A stretch of DNA of 64,000 nt from Pseudarthrobacter sp. BIM B-2242 (GCF_014764445.1 NZ_CP061721.1:3658001-3722000); one strand, 5' to 3'; counted from the first letter of the stretch, positions 36,428-44,962 are shown. Numbers and translations: made by a program. The notes: generated by a model not told the origin, from the sequence alone.

Positions 36428-37086
36428 GAGACGGTGAGGCTGCCCGTGATGGCACGCACCGCCGCGTCCCGGGCTCCCATAACGTGGTCGAAGGCGAGCT
36501 TGGCGGCTTTTTCCGGTTTGCCGGCGGCCACCGCATCCACCAGGATCCGGTGCTGGGCCAGGGCCTGGTCCCGCCGCTCCTGCGTGCTGTTGGTGAAGTG
36601 GCGGTACCGCTCCATCTGGCTGGAGATCTGGTCATGAAACCGCCTGGCCCACGAGTTCCCCGCAATTTCGGCGATCTTCGCGTGCAGCGCCATGCCCTGT
36701 TTCATGGCGTCATCGGCAAACGTCACCATGGCGGCATTGCGTTCAAGGATGCCGTTGAGTGCTTCGATGTCGGCCGCGGTCGCCTTCACGCACGCCTGCC
36801 GCGCCATCAGCGATTCCATCGACGCGCGCACCTCGTACAGCTCGGAAATTACTGCCTCATCCAAGGCCGGCACCAGGACACCCCCGGTGGGCTGCTGTTC
36901 CAGCAGGCTCTCGGAAATGAGCCGCCGGATGGCCTCCCGCAGCGGCGTGCGGCTCACCTGCAGCGCCTCAGCCATTGCGGGTTCGTAGATGCGCGCCCCG
37001 GGCTTCAGTTCCAGGCTCAGGATCTGCCGCTTCAGTTCCGTGTAGACAACGTGTGCCCCGGTGTTCCGGGACGGTGAATCTGCCAT
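36424..37086 (-). CDS. GntR family regulator, FadR/FCD subfamily
   Basis: 220 residues. An N-terminal winged helix (YTELKRQILSLELKPG, then VSRTPLREAIRRLISE) is followed by the all-helical FCD ligand domain (ELYEVRASMESLMARQAC, LHAKIAEIAGNSW, HRILVDAVAAGKPEKA) with the usual metal-binding Asp/His positions. FCD regulators typically respond to carboxylic acids or sugar acids. A palindromic operator candidate, TTGTATACATCTATACA, lies 26 bases upstream of the start, so autoregulation together with the downstream MFS gene is likely. Confidence 0.9.
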   Translation of the reverse strand: MADSPSRNTGAHVVYTELKRQILSLELKPGARIYEPAMAEALQVSRTPLREAIRRLISESLLEQQPTGGVLVPALDEAVISELYEVRASMESLMARQACVKATAADIEALNGILERNAAMVTFADDAMKQGMALHAKIAEIAGNSWARRFHDQISSQMERYRHFTNSTQERRDQALAQHRILVDAVAAGKPEKAAKLAFDHVMGARDAAVRAITGSLTVS

Positions 37087-37111
37087 GTGGTGACCTCCGC
37101 GTTAATCATAC

Positions 37112-37128
37112 TTGTATACATCTATACA
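37112..37128. promoter_or_regulatory. GntR operator candidate upstream of the GntR/MFS pair
   Basis: TTGTATACATCTATACA contains the eight-base palindrome TGTATACA (37113-37120) and the inverted repeat TGTATA-CATC-TATACA (37113-37128). The TNGTNNNACNA form is typical of FadR-type GntR sites. It is AT-rich in a GC-rich setting, 26 bases ahead of the regulator's start codon. Confidence 0.65.
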
Positions 37129-37332
37129 TGAGTACGCGAGGGTTGCGCGAAAGCGGCCTTACTCACCGGACCAGCGGAGCCGCATGACCGAAATTCGCAC
37201 GAATATGGGCAAGGCCGCGGGCGAGCGGGGTGAGAATGGTGGAATGAGCTCCGCGTTGACACGAAACCGGCCCAAATGCCGACAGCCAGTCCGGGACCGG
37301 GGTCCCGCCGTCGGCGTTAGGCCGGCGCTGCG

Positions 37333-38001
37333 GTGAGTTCGTTCGTTCTGATCCCGGGCGCCGGCGGCGCAGCATGGTACTGGAGCCACGTCGTTCCTCT
37401 GCTGCAGGGGGCAGGCCACCAAGCCGCCGCGGTCGATCTGCCCGGCGACGACGAAACCGCCGGGCTCCCCGAATACACCAGTCTGGTCGTGGAAGCCATC
37501 GGTGAGCACCACGGCGTGGTGCTCGTGGCGCAGTCCTTGGGAGCCTTTACCGCTCCGTTGGTGTGTGAGAAGGCGTCCGTCGGGGAGTTGGTGCTGGTGA
37601 ATGCGATGATCCCCGCGCCGGGCGAGACGCCGGGCGCATGGTGGGACAACACCGGATGGGCTGAGGCGCAGCAAAGCGCAGCGAAGGCCCACGGCTACAG
37701 CACCGGCTTCGACACGGACACCTACTTCCTGCACGACATTCCCCCGGAAATCGCCGCTGAAGGGGAGGCGCATCAGCGCCCTGAAGCCAACGCAGTGTTC
37801 GAATCGGTCTGCACCTTCACGGCGTGGCCCGGCATCCCTACACGCGTACTTTCCGGGGAGGGGGACCGGTTCTTTCCCCTGGACTTCCAGCGCCGGGTGG
37901 CGCGTGAACGCCTCGGCATCGAGCCCGACGTTGTGCCCGGCGGCCACCTCCTCGCCCTGGCAAATCCGGAAGGTGTAGCCGAGTACTTGCTGCGCAGGTG
38001 A
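37333..38001 (+). CDS. Alpha/beta hydrolase
   Basis: 222 residues from a GTG. FVLIPGAGGAAWYW gives the oxyanion-hole strand, LVAQSLGAF the nucleophile elbow (Ser in AQSLG), and the C-terminal VVPGGHLLAL the catalytic His; an Asp in EGDRFFP is the likely acid. This resembles the esterase/MenH-like small alpha/beta hydrolases found widely in Arthrobacter. No signal peptide. The ribosome site is weak. A palindromic gene-end element follows after 19 bases. Confidence 0.83.
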   Translation: MSSFVLIPGAGGAAWYWSHVVPLLQGAGHQAAAVDLPGDDETAGLPEYTSLVVEAIGEHHGVVLVAQSLGAFTAPLVCEKASVGELVLVNAMIPAPGETPGAWWDNTGWAEAQQSAAKAHGYSTGFDTDTYFLHDIPPEIAAEGEAHQRPEANAVFESVCTFTAWPGIPTRVLSGEGDRFFPLDFQRRVARERLGIEPDVVPGGHLLALANPEGVAEYLLRR

Positions 38002-38020
38002 ACGGGACGACACCCCGGGA

Positions 38021-38056
38021 AGCGGCCGACGGCGGGACCTCCCGCCGTCGGCCGCT
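38021..38056. repeat. Palindromic gene-end element, copy D
   Basis: A perfect 16-bp inverted repeat, AGCGGCCGACGGCGGG (38021-38036) and complement (38041-38056), loop ACCT. It lies between the convergent alpha/beta hydrolase and SDR genes, five bases from the SDR stop. Arms and loop are nearly identical to copy A. Confidence 0.85.
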
Positions 38057-38060
38057 CCGT

Positions 38061-38942
38061 TTATCGGGCGTCGCCGTGGGCGAGGTTGCTGGAGAGCTCC
38101 CGGTGGGCATTGGCCTGGTCCAGGAGGGCCCTGGCCCGCGTCTCGAAGGTGCCGACGGCGTCCGCTCCGGCGGCGAACCGAAGCGGCGGCTCATCCAGTT
38201 CGGCCAACTGGATCAGCGCGTCGGCCAGCTTGGCCGGGTCTCCACCCTGCTGGCCGTCCATGCTTTGCCATGCCTTGACGGTCTGCCCGGTGCGCTCGGC
38301 GTAGTCCTCAATAGTGGATTCGGCGTAGCTGGTGGATTCCGGGGTGAGCAGCTCGGTGCGGAAGAACCCCGGCTCCACGATCATGCTGCGGATACCGAAC
38401 GGAGCCACCTCCGGGGCCAAGGACTCCGCCCAGCCCTCCACACCGAATTTCGACGCAGCGTAAGCGGTGAGGAACTCGCCGCCTGCGAGGCCTGCGGTTG
38501 AGGAGATGGTGACCACCAGGCCCGAGCGCTGTGCCCGCAGGACCGGCAGGGCCGCGCGGGTGACGTTCATAGGACCGAACATGGTGGTTTCGATTTGTGC
38601 CCGAAAGTCCGCGGGAGTGATTTCCTCGAAAAATCCGGCGTAGAAGTTGCCGGCGTTGTTCACAAGGACGTCGATCCGGCCGAACCGGGCCACGGCTGCC
38701 TGGATGGCGGCGGCCGAATCGGCGGGGTCTGTGACATCGAGCTTCACGGCGAGGAGGTTCTCGTGTTCGCCGATGGCCCTGGAAACTTTGTCCGGGTTCC
38801 GGCCGGTGGCGACCACGGCATGGCCGGCGGCGAGGGCAGCCTTAGCGATATCTGTCCCCAGGCCTCGGCCTGCGCCGGTAACGAACCAGACCTTGTTGCC
38901 GGCCAGGTTGTCGTTCTCAGTGGTGGTGTTCTGCTCAGTCAT
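38061..38942 (-). CDS. SDR family oxidoreductase
   Basis: 293 residues. Cofactor motif FVTGAGRGLG, then NNAGNFYAGF, catalytic Ser in ISSTAGLAGGEF and YAASKFGVEG (Tyr-x-x-x-Lys). A C-terminal extension of about 60 residues follows the core. It is a classical short-chain dehydrogenase/reductase with NAD(P)H; the substrate is unknown. The start ATG at 38942 lies inside the end of the upstream HTH regulator gene (eight-base overlap), so the pair is probably co-transcribed and the regulator may control it. Confidence 0.87.
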   Translation of the reverse strand: MTEQNTTTENDNLAGNKVWFVTGAGRGLGTDIAKAALAAGHAVVATGRNPDKVSRAIGEHENLLAVKLDVTDPADSAAAIQAAVARFGRIDVLVNNAGNFYAGFFEEITPADFRAQIETTMFGPMNVTRAALPVLRAQRSGLVVTISSTAGLAGGEFLTAYAASKFGVEGWAESLAPEVAPFGIRSMIVEPGFFRTELLTPESTSYAESTIEDYAERTGQTVKAWQSMDGQQGGDPAKLADALIQLAELDEPPLRFAAGADAVGTFETRARALLDQANAHRELSSNLAHGDAR

Positions 38943-39924
38943 GGGTTGGTTCTGTCTTTCCTGGGTTGCGTGATTCCGGCCGCGCGCGGAAGCGCGCGGG
39001 CCGGGAGGATCCGCCGGCAGGATCGCCGGTGGTGGTTGTTTCTGGCGGCGATGCCGCCCAGCTGGCGAGGAAGGCCAGCGCGTTTTCAGAGGCGGAGCCC
39101 GGCTCCGCGGTGAAGGTAAACAGGGTCTGCCCTTCGTCACCGGGGAGGTCCAGCGTCTCGAACTGCAGGGACAGGTCGCCGGCCACCGGGTGGTGGAAGC
39201 GTTTAGTTCCTGTGGTGTGGATGCGCACGTCGTGCCCGGCCCACAGCTCTGCAAAGAACCCGCTGCCCGTAGTCAGTTCCCCAACAAGTTCGTTCAATGC
39301 CCTGTCGTGGGGATTCCGGCCTGACGCCAGGCGAAGCATGGCCACTGTGGTGGCCGCCACCGCCTTCCAGTCAGGGTAGAGATCGGCTGCGCCAGGGTCG
39401 AGGAAGAGGTAGCGTGCCTGATTCGGCAGCCGGTTCGGAACGTCCGGACCCACTGAGACGGCTGAGGTCAAGACCTCGGCATACAGCGCCCTGCCCAGCA
39501 GGTTAGTGGCGAGCACATCGCCGCGGCCGTTCTGCACCATGGCGGCCACGCCGGTCATTCCGTCCAGCAGGCGCAGCACCCCGGGACGGACGCGCTGCTG
39601 TGTCGGGCGGCGGGGCGTCCGGACCGACGGCGTGTTGGCCGTTCGCGCCAGGTCCATCAGGTGTTCGCGCTCGGCCTCGTCCAGCTGAAGGGCTGAGGCC
39701 ACAGCCCCGAGCACCGAGTCGGAGACGCCGCGGATGCTGCCGCGTTCCAGCCGCGTGTAGTAATCCGTGCTCACCCCGGCGAGTTGCGCCACTTCCTCAC
39801 GGCGCAGGCCCGGCACGCGCCGCAGCTCCCCGTAACTGGGGATTCCGGCCTGCTCCGGGCTGACCTTCGCACGACGCGAAATCAGGAAATCACGGATCTC
39901 TTCTTTTCTGTCCACAACCACCAC
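38935..39924 (-). CDS. HTH regulator, XRE type with MmyB-like ligand domain
   Basis: About 329 residues. An N-terminal XRE helix-turn-helix (VPGLRREEVAQLAGVSTDYYTRLERG) is followed by an MmyB-like sensor domain (NGRGDVLATNLLGRALYAEVL, then RYLFLDPGAADLYPDW and FHHPVAGDLSLQFETLDLPGDEGQ, here split). This is the common actinobacterial regulator of neighbouring SDR or oxidoreductase genes. The start is one of a cluster of GTG codons at 39913-39924; an upstream frame start at 39972 would run through a perfect palindrome and is less likely. It overlaps the SDR gene. Confidence 0.87.
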   Translation of the reverse strand: MVVVDRKEEIRDFLISRRAKVSPEQAGIPSYGELRRVPGLRREEVAQLAGVSTDYYTRLERGSIRGVSDSVLGAVASALQLDEAEREHLMDLARTANTPSVRTPRRPTQQRVRPGVLRLLDGMTGVAAMVQNGRGDVLATNLLGRALYAEVLTSAVSVGPDVPNRLPNQARYLFLDPGAADLYPDWKAVAATTVAMLRLASGRNPHDRALNELVGELTTGSGFFAELWAGHDVRIHTTGTKRFHHPVAGDLSLQFETLDLPGDEGQTLFTFTAEPGSASENALAFLASWAASPPETTTTGDPAGGSSRPARFRARPESRNPGKTEPTHD

Positions 39925-39951
39925 GCTACGCAGCGCGGTTGGCTGGCGGCA

Positions 39952-39966
39952 GTGTCTGTCAGACAC
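39952..39966. promoter_or_regulatory. Perfect 15-bp palindrome upstream of HTH regulator
   Basis: GTGTCTG-T-CAGACAC is a perfect inverted repeat 28 bases before the GTG start cluster of the MmyB-type regulator. Its position fits an autoregulatory operator. Confidence 0.6.
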
Positions 39967-40380
39967 CCCCACAGGCGAGTTCGGGCGGCGGAGGCAATGA
40001 ATCGATCCACACCGGACATCACCCTGAGAGCCTTCTCACACGAGAGGACCGGACGCGGTCAAGCCTCGGAAGCGGGACGAAACAATTGACTCGAGCGGCC
40101 GGTTCCAGTACGCGCGCGCCAATGAAATGCAAGCGCTTACGCATGGCCCGGAATCAGCGCGGCACGGCCGCCGAAACGTGTTTGTGCGCGGTCCCTGAAC
40201 GCCCCTACGGTGGAAAAGCCAGATGACCTCGAGTCTCTCGCCACAACCGTCGCTGCTGCGACGGTATCCCCCAAACAATGGTGTCCCTGATGACGCCTGC
40301 GTAATCGGGGCGCCGGAGTAACGGGATGTGGGCACCCGCCCGTCTTCCACGAACAGTTTCACCTCCGCGAGAAGAGCACT
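39967..40380. promoter_or_regulatory. Upstream region of the GH68 gene with LacI-type site
   Basis: About 410 bases without a credible gene. It carries AAGCGCTT (40131-40138) inside ATGCAAGCGCTTACGCAT, the core of LacI-family (CcpA/sucrose or fructose repressor type) operators, and a TTGACT that could be a -35 element (40086-40091). No matching -10 was clear. The site is about 240 bases ahead of the GH68 start, so a long leader is implied if it controls that gene. Confidence 0.45.
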
Positions 40381-41976
40381 ATGCACAAGCACCCCCAATC
40401 ACACCCCATGCTGCTGTGGCGCCCGGCCGCCGCGGCCCTTGCCGTCGCCATTGCGGCCTCGGCATTCCTGGCGGTACCGTCCGCACAGGCCAACGAGCCT
40501 GCTGACCCGCCGGCCGTCGAGCAGATGCCGGCGCCCACCCAGGGATTCCCCCTCCCCACCGAGCACACGCAGCAGGCCCACGATCCGGCGTCGGACTTCA
40601 CGTCAAAGTGGACCCGCGCGGATGCCAAGCAGATCATGGCGCAGAGCGATTCCACCGTGGCCCCGGGCCAGAACTCCATGAGCCCTGATGTCACCATGCC
40701 GGAGATCCCCGAGGACTTCCCCGCCATGAACGATGACGTCTGGGTCTGGGACACCTGGTCGCTGACGGACGAGAACGCCAACCAGATCAGCTACAAGGGC
40801 TGGGACGTCGTCTTCTCCCTCGTCGCGGACCGCAACGCCGGCTACGGCTTCGACCAGCGGCACTGGAACGCCCGCATCGGCTACTTCTTCCGCAAGACCA
40901 ATGCAGACCCGGCCAAGGACAAGTGGAACTACGGCGGCCACGTCTTCGCGGACGGCGCGTCCATTGGGAACACCGAGTGGTCCGGCTCCACCCGGCTCAT
41001 GCAGGGCAACCAGGTCAACGTGTTCTACACCGCCACCACCTTCCACGACGTGGCCGAGCGCAACGCCGGCGGCGGCGGGATTGCCCCGGACGCGGCCATT
41101 GCCAAGGCCCTGGGAAAGATCCACGCCGACAAGAACGGCGTGACGTTCGACGGCTTCCAGCACACCAAGCTGCTGGAACCGGACGGCGAGATGTACCAGA
41201 CCAAGGAACAGAACCCCGGCTTCGCGTTCCGCGATCCCTACACGTTTGCTGACCCGGCCCACCCCGGCAAGACCTTCATGGTCTTCGAGGGAAACACCGG
41301 CGGAACCCGCGGCGAGTACGAATGCAAGCCCGAGGACCTCGGGTACCGCCCCGGCGATGCCAATGCCGAGTCCGTTGACGAGGTCAACAGCAGCGGCGCC
41401 TACTACCAGACCGCGAACGTCGGGCTGGCCGTGGCGGACAACAAGGACCTCACCAAGTGGTCCTTCCTGCCGCCCATCCTTTCCGCGAACTGCGTGAACG
41501 ACCAGACTGAGCGTCCCCAGATCTTCATCCAGAATGAAGGCGGCAAGAACAAGTACTACCTGTTCACCATCAGCCACCAGTTCACGTACGCTGCCGGAAT
41601 GCGCGGTCCCGACGGCGTGTATGGCTTCGTGGGCGACGGCGTCCGTTCCGATTACCAGCCGATGAACAACAGCGGCCTTGCACTCGCCTCACCGACCGAC
41701 CTGAACCTGCCGTCCGAATCACCGGAGGCACCCACCCCGAACCAAAACGGCCGCCAGTTCCAGGCCTACTCGCACTATGTGCAGCCCGGCGGCCTGGTGC
41801 AGTCCTTCATCGATAACGTCAACGGCGTGCGCGGCGGTTCCCTGTCCCCCACGGTGAAGATCAACTTCCGGAACGGCGTCTCGGCCGTTGACCGCAGCTT
41901 CGGCCAGAACGGACTCGGCCCGTTCGGTTACCTGCCCACCAACGTCCGCGTCGGCGGCGAGGGACTCTACAAGTAA
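40381..41976 (+). CDS. GH68 fructosyltransferase (levansucrase/beta-fructofuranosidase type), secreted
   Basis: 531 residues. An N-terminal signal peptide (LLWRPAAAALAVAIAASAFL, cleavage near AQA-NE at residue 38) directs export. The catalytic residues of GH68 are visible: nucleophile Asp124 in VWDTW, transition-state stabiliser Asp285 in FRDPY, and acid/base Glu377 in TERPQ. The enzyme splits sucrose and transfers fructose to water, sugars or a growing fructan; Arthrobacter GH68 enzymes include both levansucrases and transferring beta-fructofuranosidases. A GC-rich hairpin follows. A GH32 gene for fructan breakdown lies just downstream. A LacI-type site upstream suggests sugar control. Confidence 0.92.
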   Translation: MHKHPQSHPMLLWRPAAAALAVAIAASAFLAVPSAQANEPADPPAVEQMPAPTQGFPLPTEHTQQAHDPASDFTSKWTRADAKQIMAQSDSTVAPGQNSMSPDVTMPEIPEDFPAMNDDVWVWDTWSLTDENANQISYKGWDVVFSLVADRNAGYGFDQRHWNARIGYFFRKTNADPAKDKWNYGGHVFADGASIGNTEWSGSTRLMQGNQVNVFYTATTFHDVAERNAGGGGIAPDAAIAKALGKIHADKNGVTFDGFQHTKLLEPDGEMYQTKEQNPGFAFRDPYTFADPAHPGKTFMVFEGNTGGTRGEYECKPEDLGYRPGDANAESVDEVNSSGAYYQTANVGLAVADNKDLTKWSFLPPILSANCVNDQTERPQIFIQNEGGKNKYYLFTISHQFTYAAGMRGPDGVYGFVGDGVRSDYQPMNNSGLALASPTDLNLPSESPEAPTPNQNGRQFQAYSHYVQPGGLVQSFIDNVNGVRGGSLSPTVKINFRNGVSAVDRSFGQNGLGPFGYLPTNVRVGGEGLYK

Positions 41977-41987
41977 CCAGTACGGAG

Positions 41988-42010
41988 CGGGGCGCCTTGG
42001 GGGCGCCCCG
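41988..42010 (+). terminator. Hairpin after the GH68 gene
   Basis: CGGGGCGCC (41988-41996) pairs with GGCGCCCCG (42002-42010), loop TTGGG, 12 bases after the GH68 stop. GC-rich stem without a T-run. Confidence 0.65.
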
Positions 42011-42068
42011 CCCCGTTGCCGGTGAAGCACCCGCGTCCGCAAAGCGGCCTTATTGTTGATTGGTCACC

Positions 42069-44006
42069 ATGCCGGAAAATCCTCCTGCCCGCCCTCTCCT
42101 CACCCGGCGCACTGTCTGGGTCATAGCCATCTGCAGCGCAGCCCTGATTGCCCTTCTCGTCAGTGTTGTTCCGATCAGCGGATCGGATGCCAAAGCCCGG
42201 GCAGAACAGGCCCTTGGGAGCATTGCGGCTGCCCAGACGGCATCGAAGGATTCCAACGGCACGTATGCCTCGTACTGGCTGACGGGCGGTGACCACAGCC
42301 TGACTGCCATTCAACCGGTCACGGCCGAAGGGGCAGCGGACATCAGGAGCATTTATTGCGAGGACGGCTGGGTTGCAGCAGCCAGCGTGAACGGCGAAAT
42401 TTACCTGCGCTCAAGCCTTGAAGAAGATGCCGTGCCGGCCGCAGAAGTCCGCCGGCCCGGCTGCATCACGGCCGAAGCTGTCCGCCACATGCTTTCGGAC
42501 ATTGGCCTGCCTGAAGAACCGCCTGCTGCCGGTTCAGCAATTGATCGGCCCGCGGGTTCATCGAAGTACCGCCCGAACTTCCACATCACCCCGGAACGGA
42601 ACTGGATGAACGATCCGCAGAAGCCGTTTTTCCTCAACGGGCTGTGGCATTACTACTACCTGTACAACTCGGACTATCCGGAAGGAAACGGAACCGAGTG
42701 GTACCACCTCACCAGCGAAGACCTGCTGACCTGGAAGGACGAAGGGGTGGCCATCGAGAAATACAAAAACGGGCTGGGGGACATTGAAACGGGCAGTGCC
42801 GTGGTGGATCACGAGAACACCGCCGGCTTTGGGCACGGGGCTGTCATCTCCGTGCTGACCCAGCAGGACCAGGGGGTCCAGCGACAATCGCTGTTCTACT
42901 CAACGGACGGCGGGTACACCTTTGCCTCCTACGAGGGAAATCCGGTGATGGACAATCCCGGAGCAGAACATTGGCGGGACCCGAAAATTGTCTGGGACGG
43001 ACCAAACAAGCAGTGGATCATGCTCCTCGCCGAGGGCCGCAAGATCGGCCTGTACACCTCCCCGGACCTCAAACAATGGCACTACGTTTCCGGTTTCGAA
43101 CGGACCGGCCTGGGAACCCTGGAGTGCCCCGACTTTTTCCAGCTGGACCTGGACGGCGACCCCGCCAAGAGAACCTGGGTTTTGGCGGCCAGCGCCAACG
43201 GGACAGCAGAGGGCCGAACCACAGGGGTTGCCTACTGGACCGGAAACTGGGATGGAAGCGGGTTCACGCCCCAGGACGAGAGGCACCAGTGGCTGGATGC
43301 GGGATCTGACTTCTATGCAGCAGTGACCTGGGATGACCCCCGGCTGACAGAAGGCCAGCGAATGCAGTCCAGGCAGGCCATCGGCTGGATGAACAACTGG
43401 GACTACGCCCGCAAACTCCCTACTGAGGACTGGCACGGCGGCATGGATTCCCTCATACGGGATATCAGGCTCAAAACCGTCCAGGACCGCCCAACACTGG
43501 TCTCCGCTCCCGCTAAGAGCCTGGGCAGGCTGGAGGGCCACACCGAGTCTGTGGATTCCGAGGTGATCAGCCCCGACGGCACCACAAATCTGCCGTCCCC
43601 GGAAGGGGGCGCGTACCGGCTGGACCTAACGGTTGAACGGCCGGAAAACCATGAGGGGTCAGAGGCGCGGCTGAAGTTGGAGAGTGACGGCCGGACGTTT
43701 GCAACCATCGGTTACAACTTCCCGGACCAAACCGTGTCCCTGACCCGGGAACAGCCAAGCGGCACGGACCTGGGCCCGCTCTTCAGCCAACCGCGGACCG
43801 CGTCAGTCCCCGGAAGCGACGGCGTGGTGAAGCTGACCGTTTTCGTTGACTACTCGTCAGTGGAGGTGTTCGTGAACGAGGGCGAGCAAACGCTCACCTC
43901 ACTCGTCTTCCCCGGCTCGGAGCGGCACGCCATCAGCATGTCCACGGACAAAGGAACGCTGTCCCTTAGATCCCTGACGTCCACGTCCATGTCCGCAGCC
44001 CGCTGA
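42069..44006 (+). CDS. GH32 fructan hydrolase with membrane anchor and pilin-like N-terminal domain
   Basis: 645 residues. The GH32 five-bladed domain starts near residue 168 with NWMNDPQKPFF (nucleophile Asp182), then HWRDPKIVWD (Asp304) and ECPDFF (Glu352, acid/base); a beta-sandwich (about 500-640, VFVDYSSVEVFVNEGEQ) closes it. It should release fructose or oligosaccharides from levan, inulin or sucrose. Unusually, residues 12-38 are a single membrane helix followed by a 110-residue domain (ARAEQALGSIAAAQTASKDS, GTYASYW, YCEDGWVAAASVNGEIYL) that resembles a type IV pilin globular head. The enzyme is probably anchored outside the membrane. There is no obvious ribosome site before the ATG; a TTG at 42060 is an alternative start. 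Confidence 0.88.
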   Translation: MPENPPARPLLTRRTVWVIAICSAALIALLVSVVPISGSDAKARAEQALGSIAAAQTASKDSNGTYASYWLTGGDHSLTAIQPVTAEGAADIRSIYCEDGWVAAASVNGEIYLRSSLEEDAVPAAEVRRPGCITAEAVRHMLSDIGLPEEPPAAGSAIDRPAGSSKYRPNFHITPERNWMNDPQKPFFLNGLWHYYYLYNSDYPEGNGTEWYHLTSEDLLTWKDEGVAIEKYKNGLGDIETGSAVVDHENTAGFGHGAVISVLTQQDQGVQRQSLFYSTDGGYTFASYEGNPVMDNPGAEHWRDPKIVWDGPNKQWIMLLAEGRKIGLYTSPDLKQWHYVSGFERTGLGTLECPDFFQLDLDGDPAKRTWVLAASANGTAEGRTTGVAYWTGNWDGSGFTPQDERHQWLDAGSDFYAAVTWDDPRLTEGQRMQSRQAIGWMNNWDYARKLPTEDWHGGMDSLIRDIRLKTVQDRPTLVSAPAKSLGRLEGHTESVDSEVISPDGTTNLPSPEGGAYRLDLTVERPENHEGSEARLKLESDGRTFATIGYNFPDQTVSLTREQPSGTDLGPLFSQPRTASVPGSDGVVKLTVFVDYSSVEVFVNEGEQTLTSLVFPGSERHAISMSTDKGTLSLRSLTSTSMSAAR

Positions 44007-44037
44007 AGCAGGCTGCCCGGGGCGTAGGATCCTGCCT

Positions 44038-44316
44038 ATGGAATTCGTTGTGCTGTACACCGTGCGTGAGGGCGTCGACCGCCCCCGCCTGTTCGAGACC
44101 TATCCCCGCCACAAGGCCTACTTTGAGGCGTTCCATGCGGCCGGCGGCGGGCTCATCGCACTCGGCCCGTTCCAGACAGCAGATCCGGCGGGCGGGTCGA
44201 TGGGGATCTTTGCCTCGCGCGGGGACGCCGAGCGCTTCATCGCCGACGACCCCTTCGTCACCGAAGGGCTCGCCGATCCACGAATCCTTGAGTGGGATGC
44301 CGTGCGCTTCGAGTAA
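44038..44316 (+). CDS. YciI family protein
   Basis: 92 residues: EFVVLYTVREGVDRPRLFE, HKAYFEAFHAAGGGLIALGPF, FASRGDAERFIADDPFVTEG. This is the YCII-like alpha/beta fold with the conserved His in the loop before the second helix and the Asp in ADDPF, a possible small lyase or hydrolase of unknown substrate. It follows the GH32 gene by 31 bases, though the functional link is unclear. A palindromic element begins 29 bases after its stop. Confidence 0.85.
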   Translation: MEFVVLYTVREGVDRPRLFETYPRHKAYFEAFHAAGGGLIALGPFQTADPAGGSMGIFASRGDAERFIADDPFVTEGLADPRILEWDAVRFE

Positions 44317-44345
44317 CTGCCTCACCCCACTCCGCACCTCACGCT

Positions 44346-44379
44346 GAGCACGGCGGCGGGACCGCCCGCCGTCGTGCTC
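44346..44379. repeat. Palindromic gene-end element, copy E
   Basis: GAGCACGGCGGCGGG (44346-44360) and CCCGCCGTCGTGCTC (44365-44379) pair with a single G-T wobble, loop ACCG. It lies between the convergent YciI and MaoC genes. It is the least perfect of the five copies. Confidence 0.8.
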
Positions 44380-44433
44380 TTACGCGTGGCGCCGCTCCCC
44401 TACAGCGCCCAGGGAAAGGCTCCTGCTGAAGAA

Positions 44434-44871
44434 CTACCCGTCGTTTCCGCAAAGGTCCATCGTGTAGCAGACGGCGGTACCTTCAAGGACAACTGTCCCA
44501 TCGCCACGGACAACCCACGTCCGAAGCTTGGTAATCGGCTTGTCCTCGCGTGCTTCCAAGACTTCCACATGTCCGGTAATGACGTCCCCAGGGCGGACAG
44601 GCGCCTTGAAGTCCCAGTTGACGTTGAGAAAAACGGTTCCTGGACCAGGCAGTTCCTCCGCCACAACGGCATTCAAGATGGCGCTGGTGATTCCGCCCTG
44701 AACCACAATTCCCCCAAATCGGGATGATTTCGCCGCTTCAGGATCATAGTGGAGGGGATTGCGGTCACCGCTGATTTCGGTGAACAAACTGATATCGGTC
44801 TCCGCGACCCTGCGTGACATCTGGGCGGTTTGCCCCACGACGGGACGGGTGCGGGCTTGGATCGGGGTCAT
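44434..44871 (-). CDS. MaoC-like hotdog-fold dehydratase
   Basis: 145 residues. DISLFTEISGDRNPLHYDPEAA carries the Asp/His pair of the (R)-specific enoyl-CoA hydratase active site, followed by FGGIVVQGGITSAIL and VNWDFKAPVRPGDVITG. Such proteins hydrate enoyl-CoA or related thioesters. GAAAGG precedes the ATG. It is transcribed divergently from hxlA across a 244-base gap that holds box 1 of the shared operator, so it may belong to the same regulon; its role in C1 metabolism is not obvious. Confidence 0.85.
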   Translation of the reverse strand: MTPIQARTRPVVGQTAQMSRRVAETDISLFTEISGDRNPLHYDPEAAKSSRFGGIVVQGGITSAILNAVVAEELPGPGTVFLNVNWDFKAPVRPGDVITGHVEVLEAREDKPITKLRTWVVRGDGTVVLEGTAVCYTMDLCGNDG

Positions 44872-44962
44872 AAGTGACCGACCTTTCTTGCGGATAGGCC
44901 CAGTTCAGATTGGGAATGAAGTGTCCCAACAGAATTACGGTGACGCGCCTGCAGGTCAATCC

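Noticed and set aside
37159..38013. Minus-strand open frame (284 codons) opposite the alpha/beta hydrolase
   Set aside because: The plus strand has the nucleophile elbow and oxyanion strand; the minus reading has no family pattern and would run through the gap.
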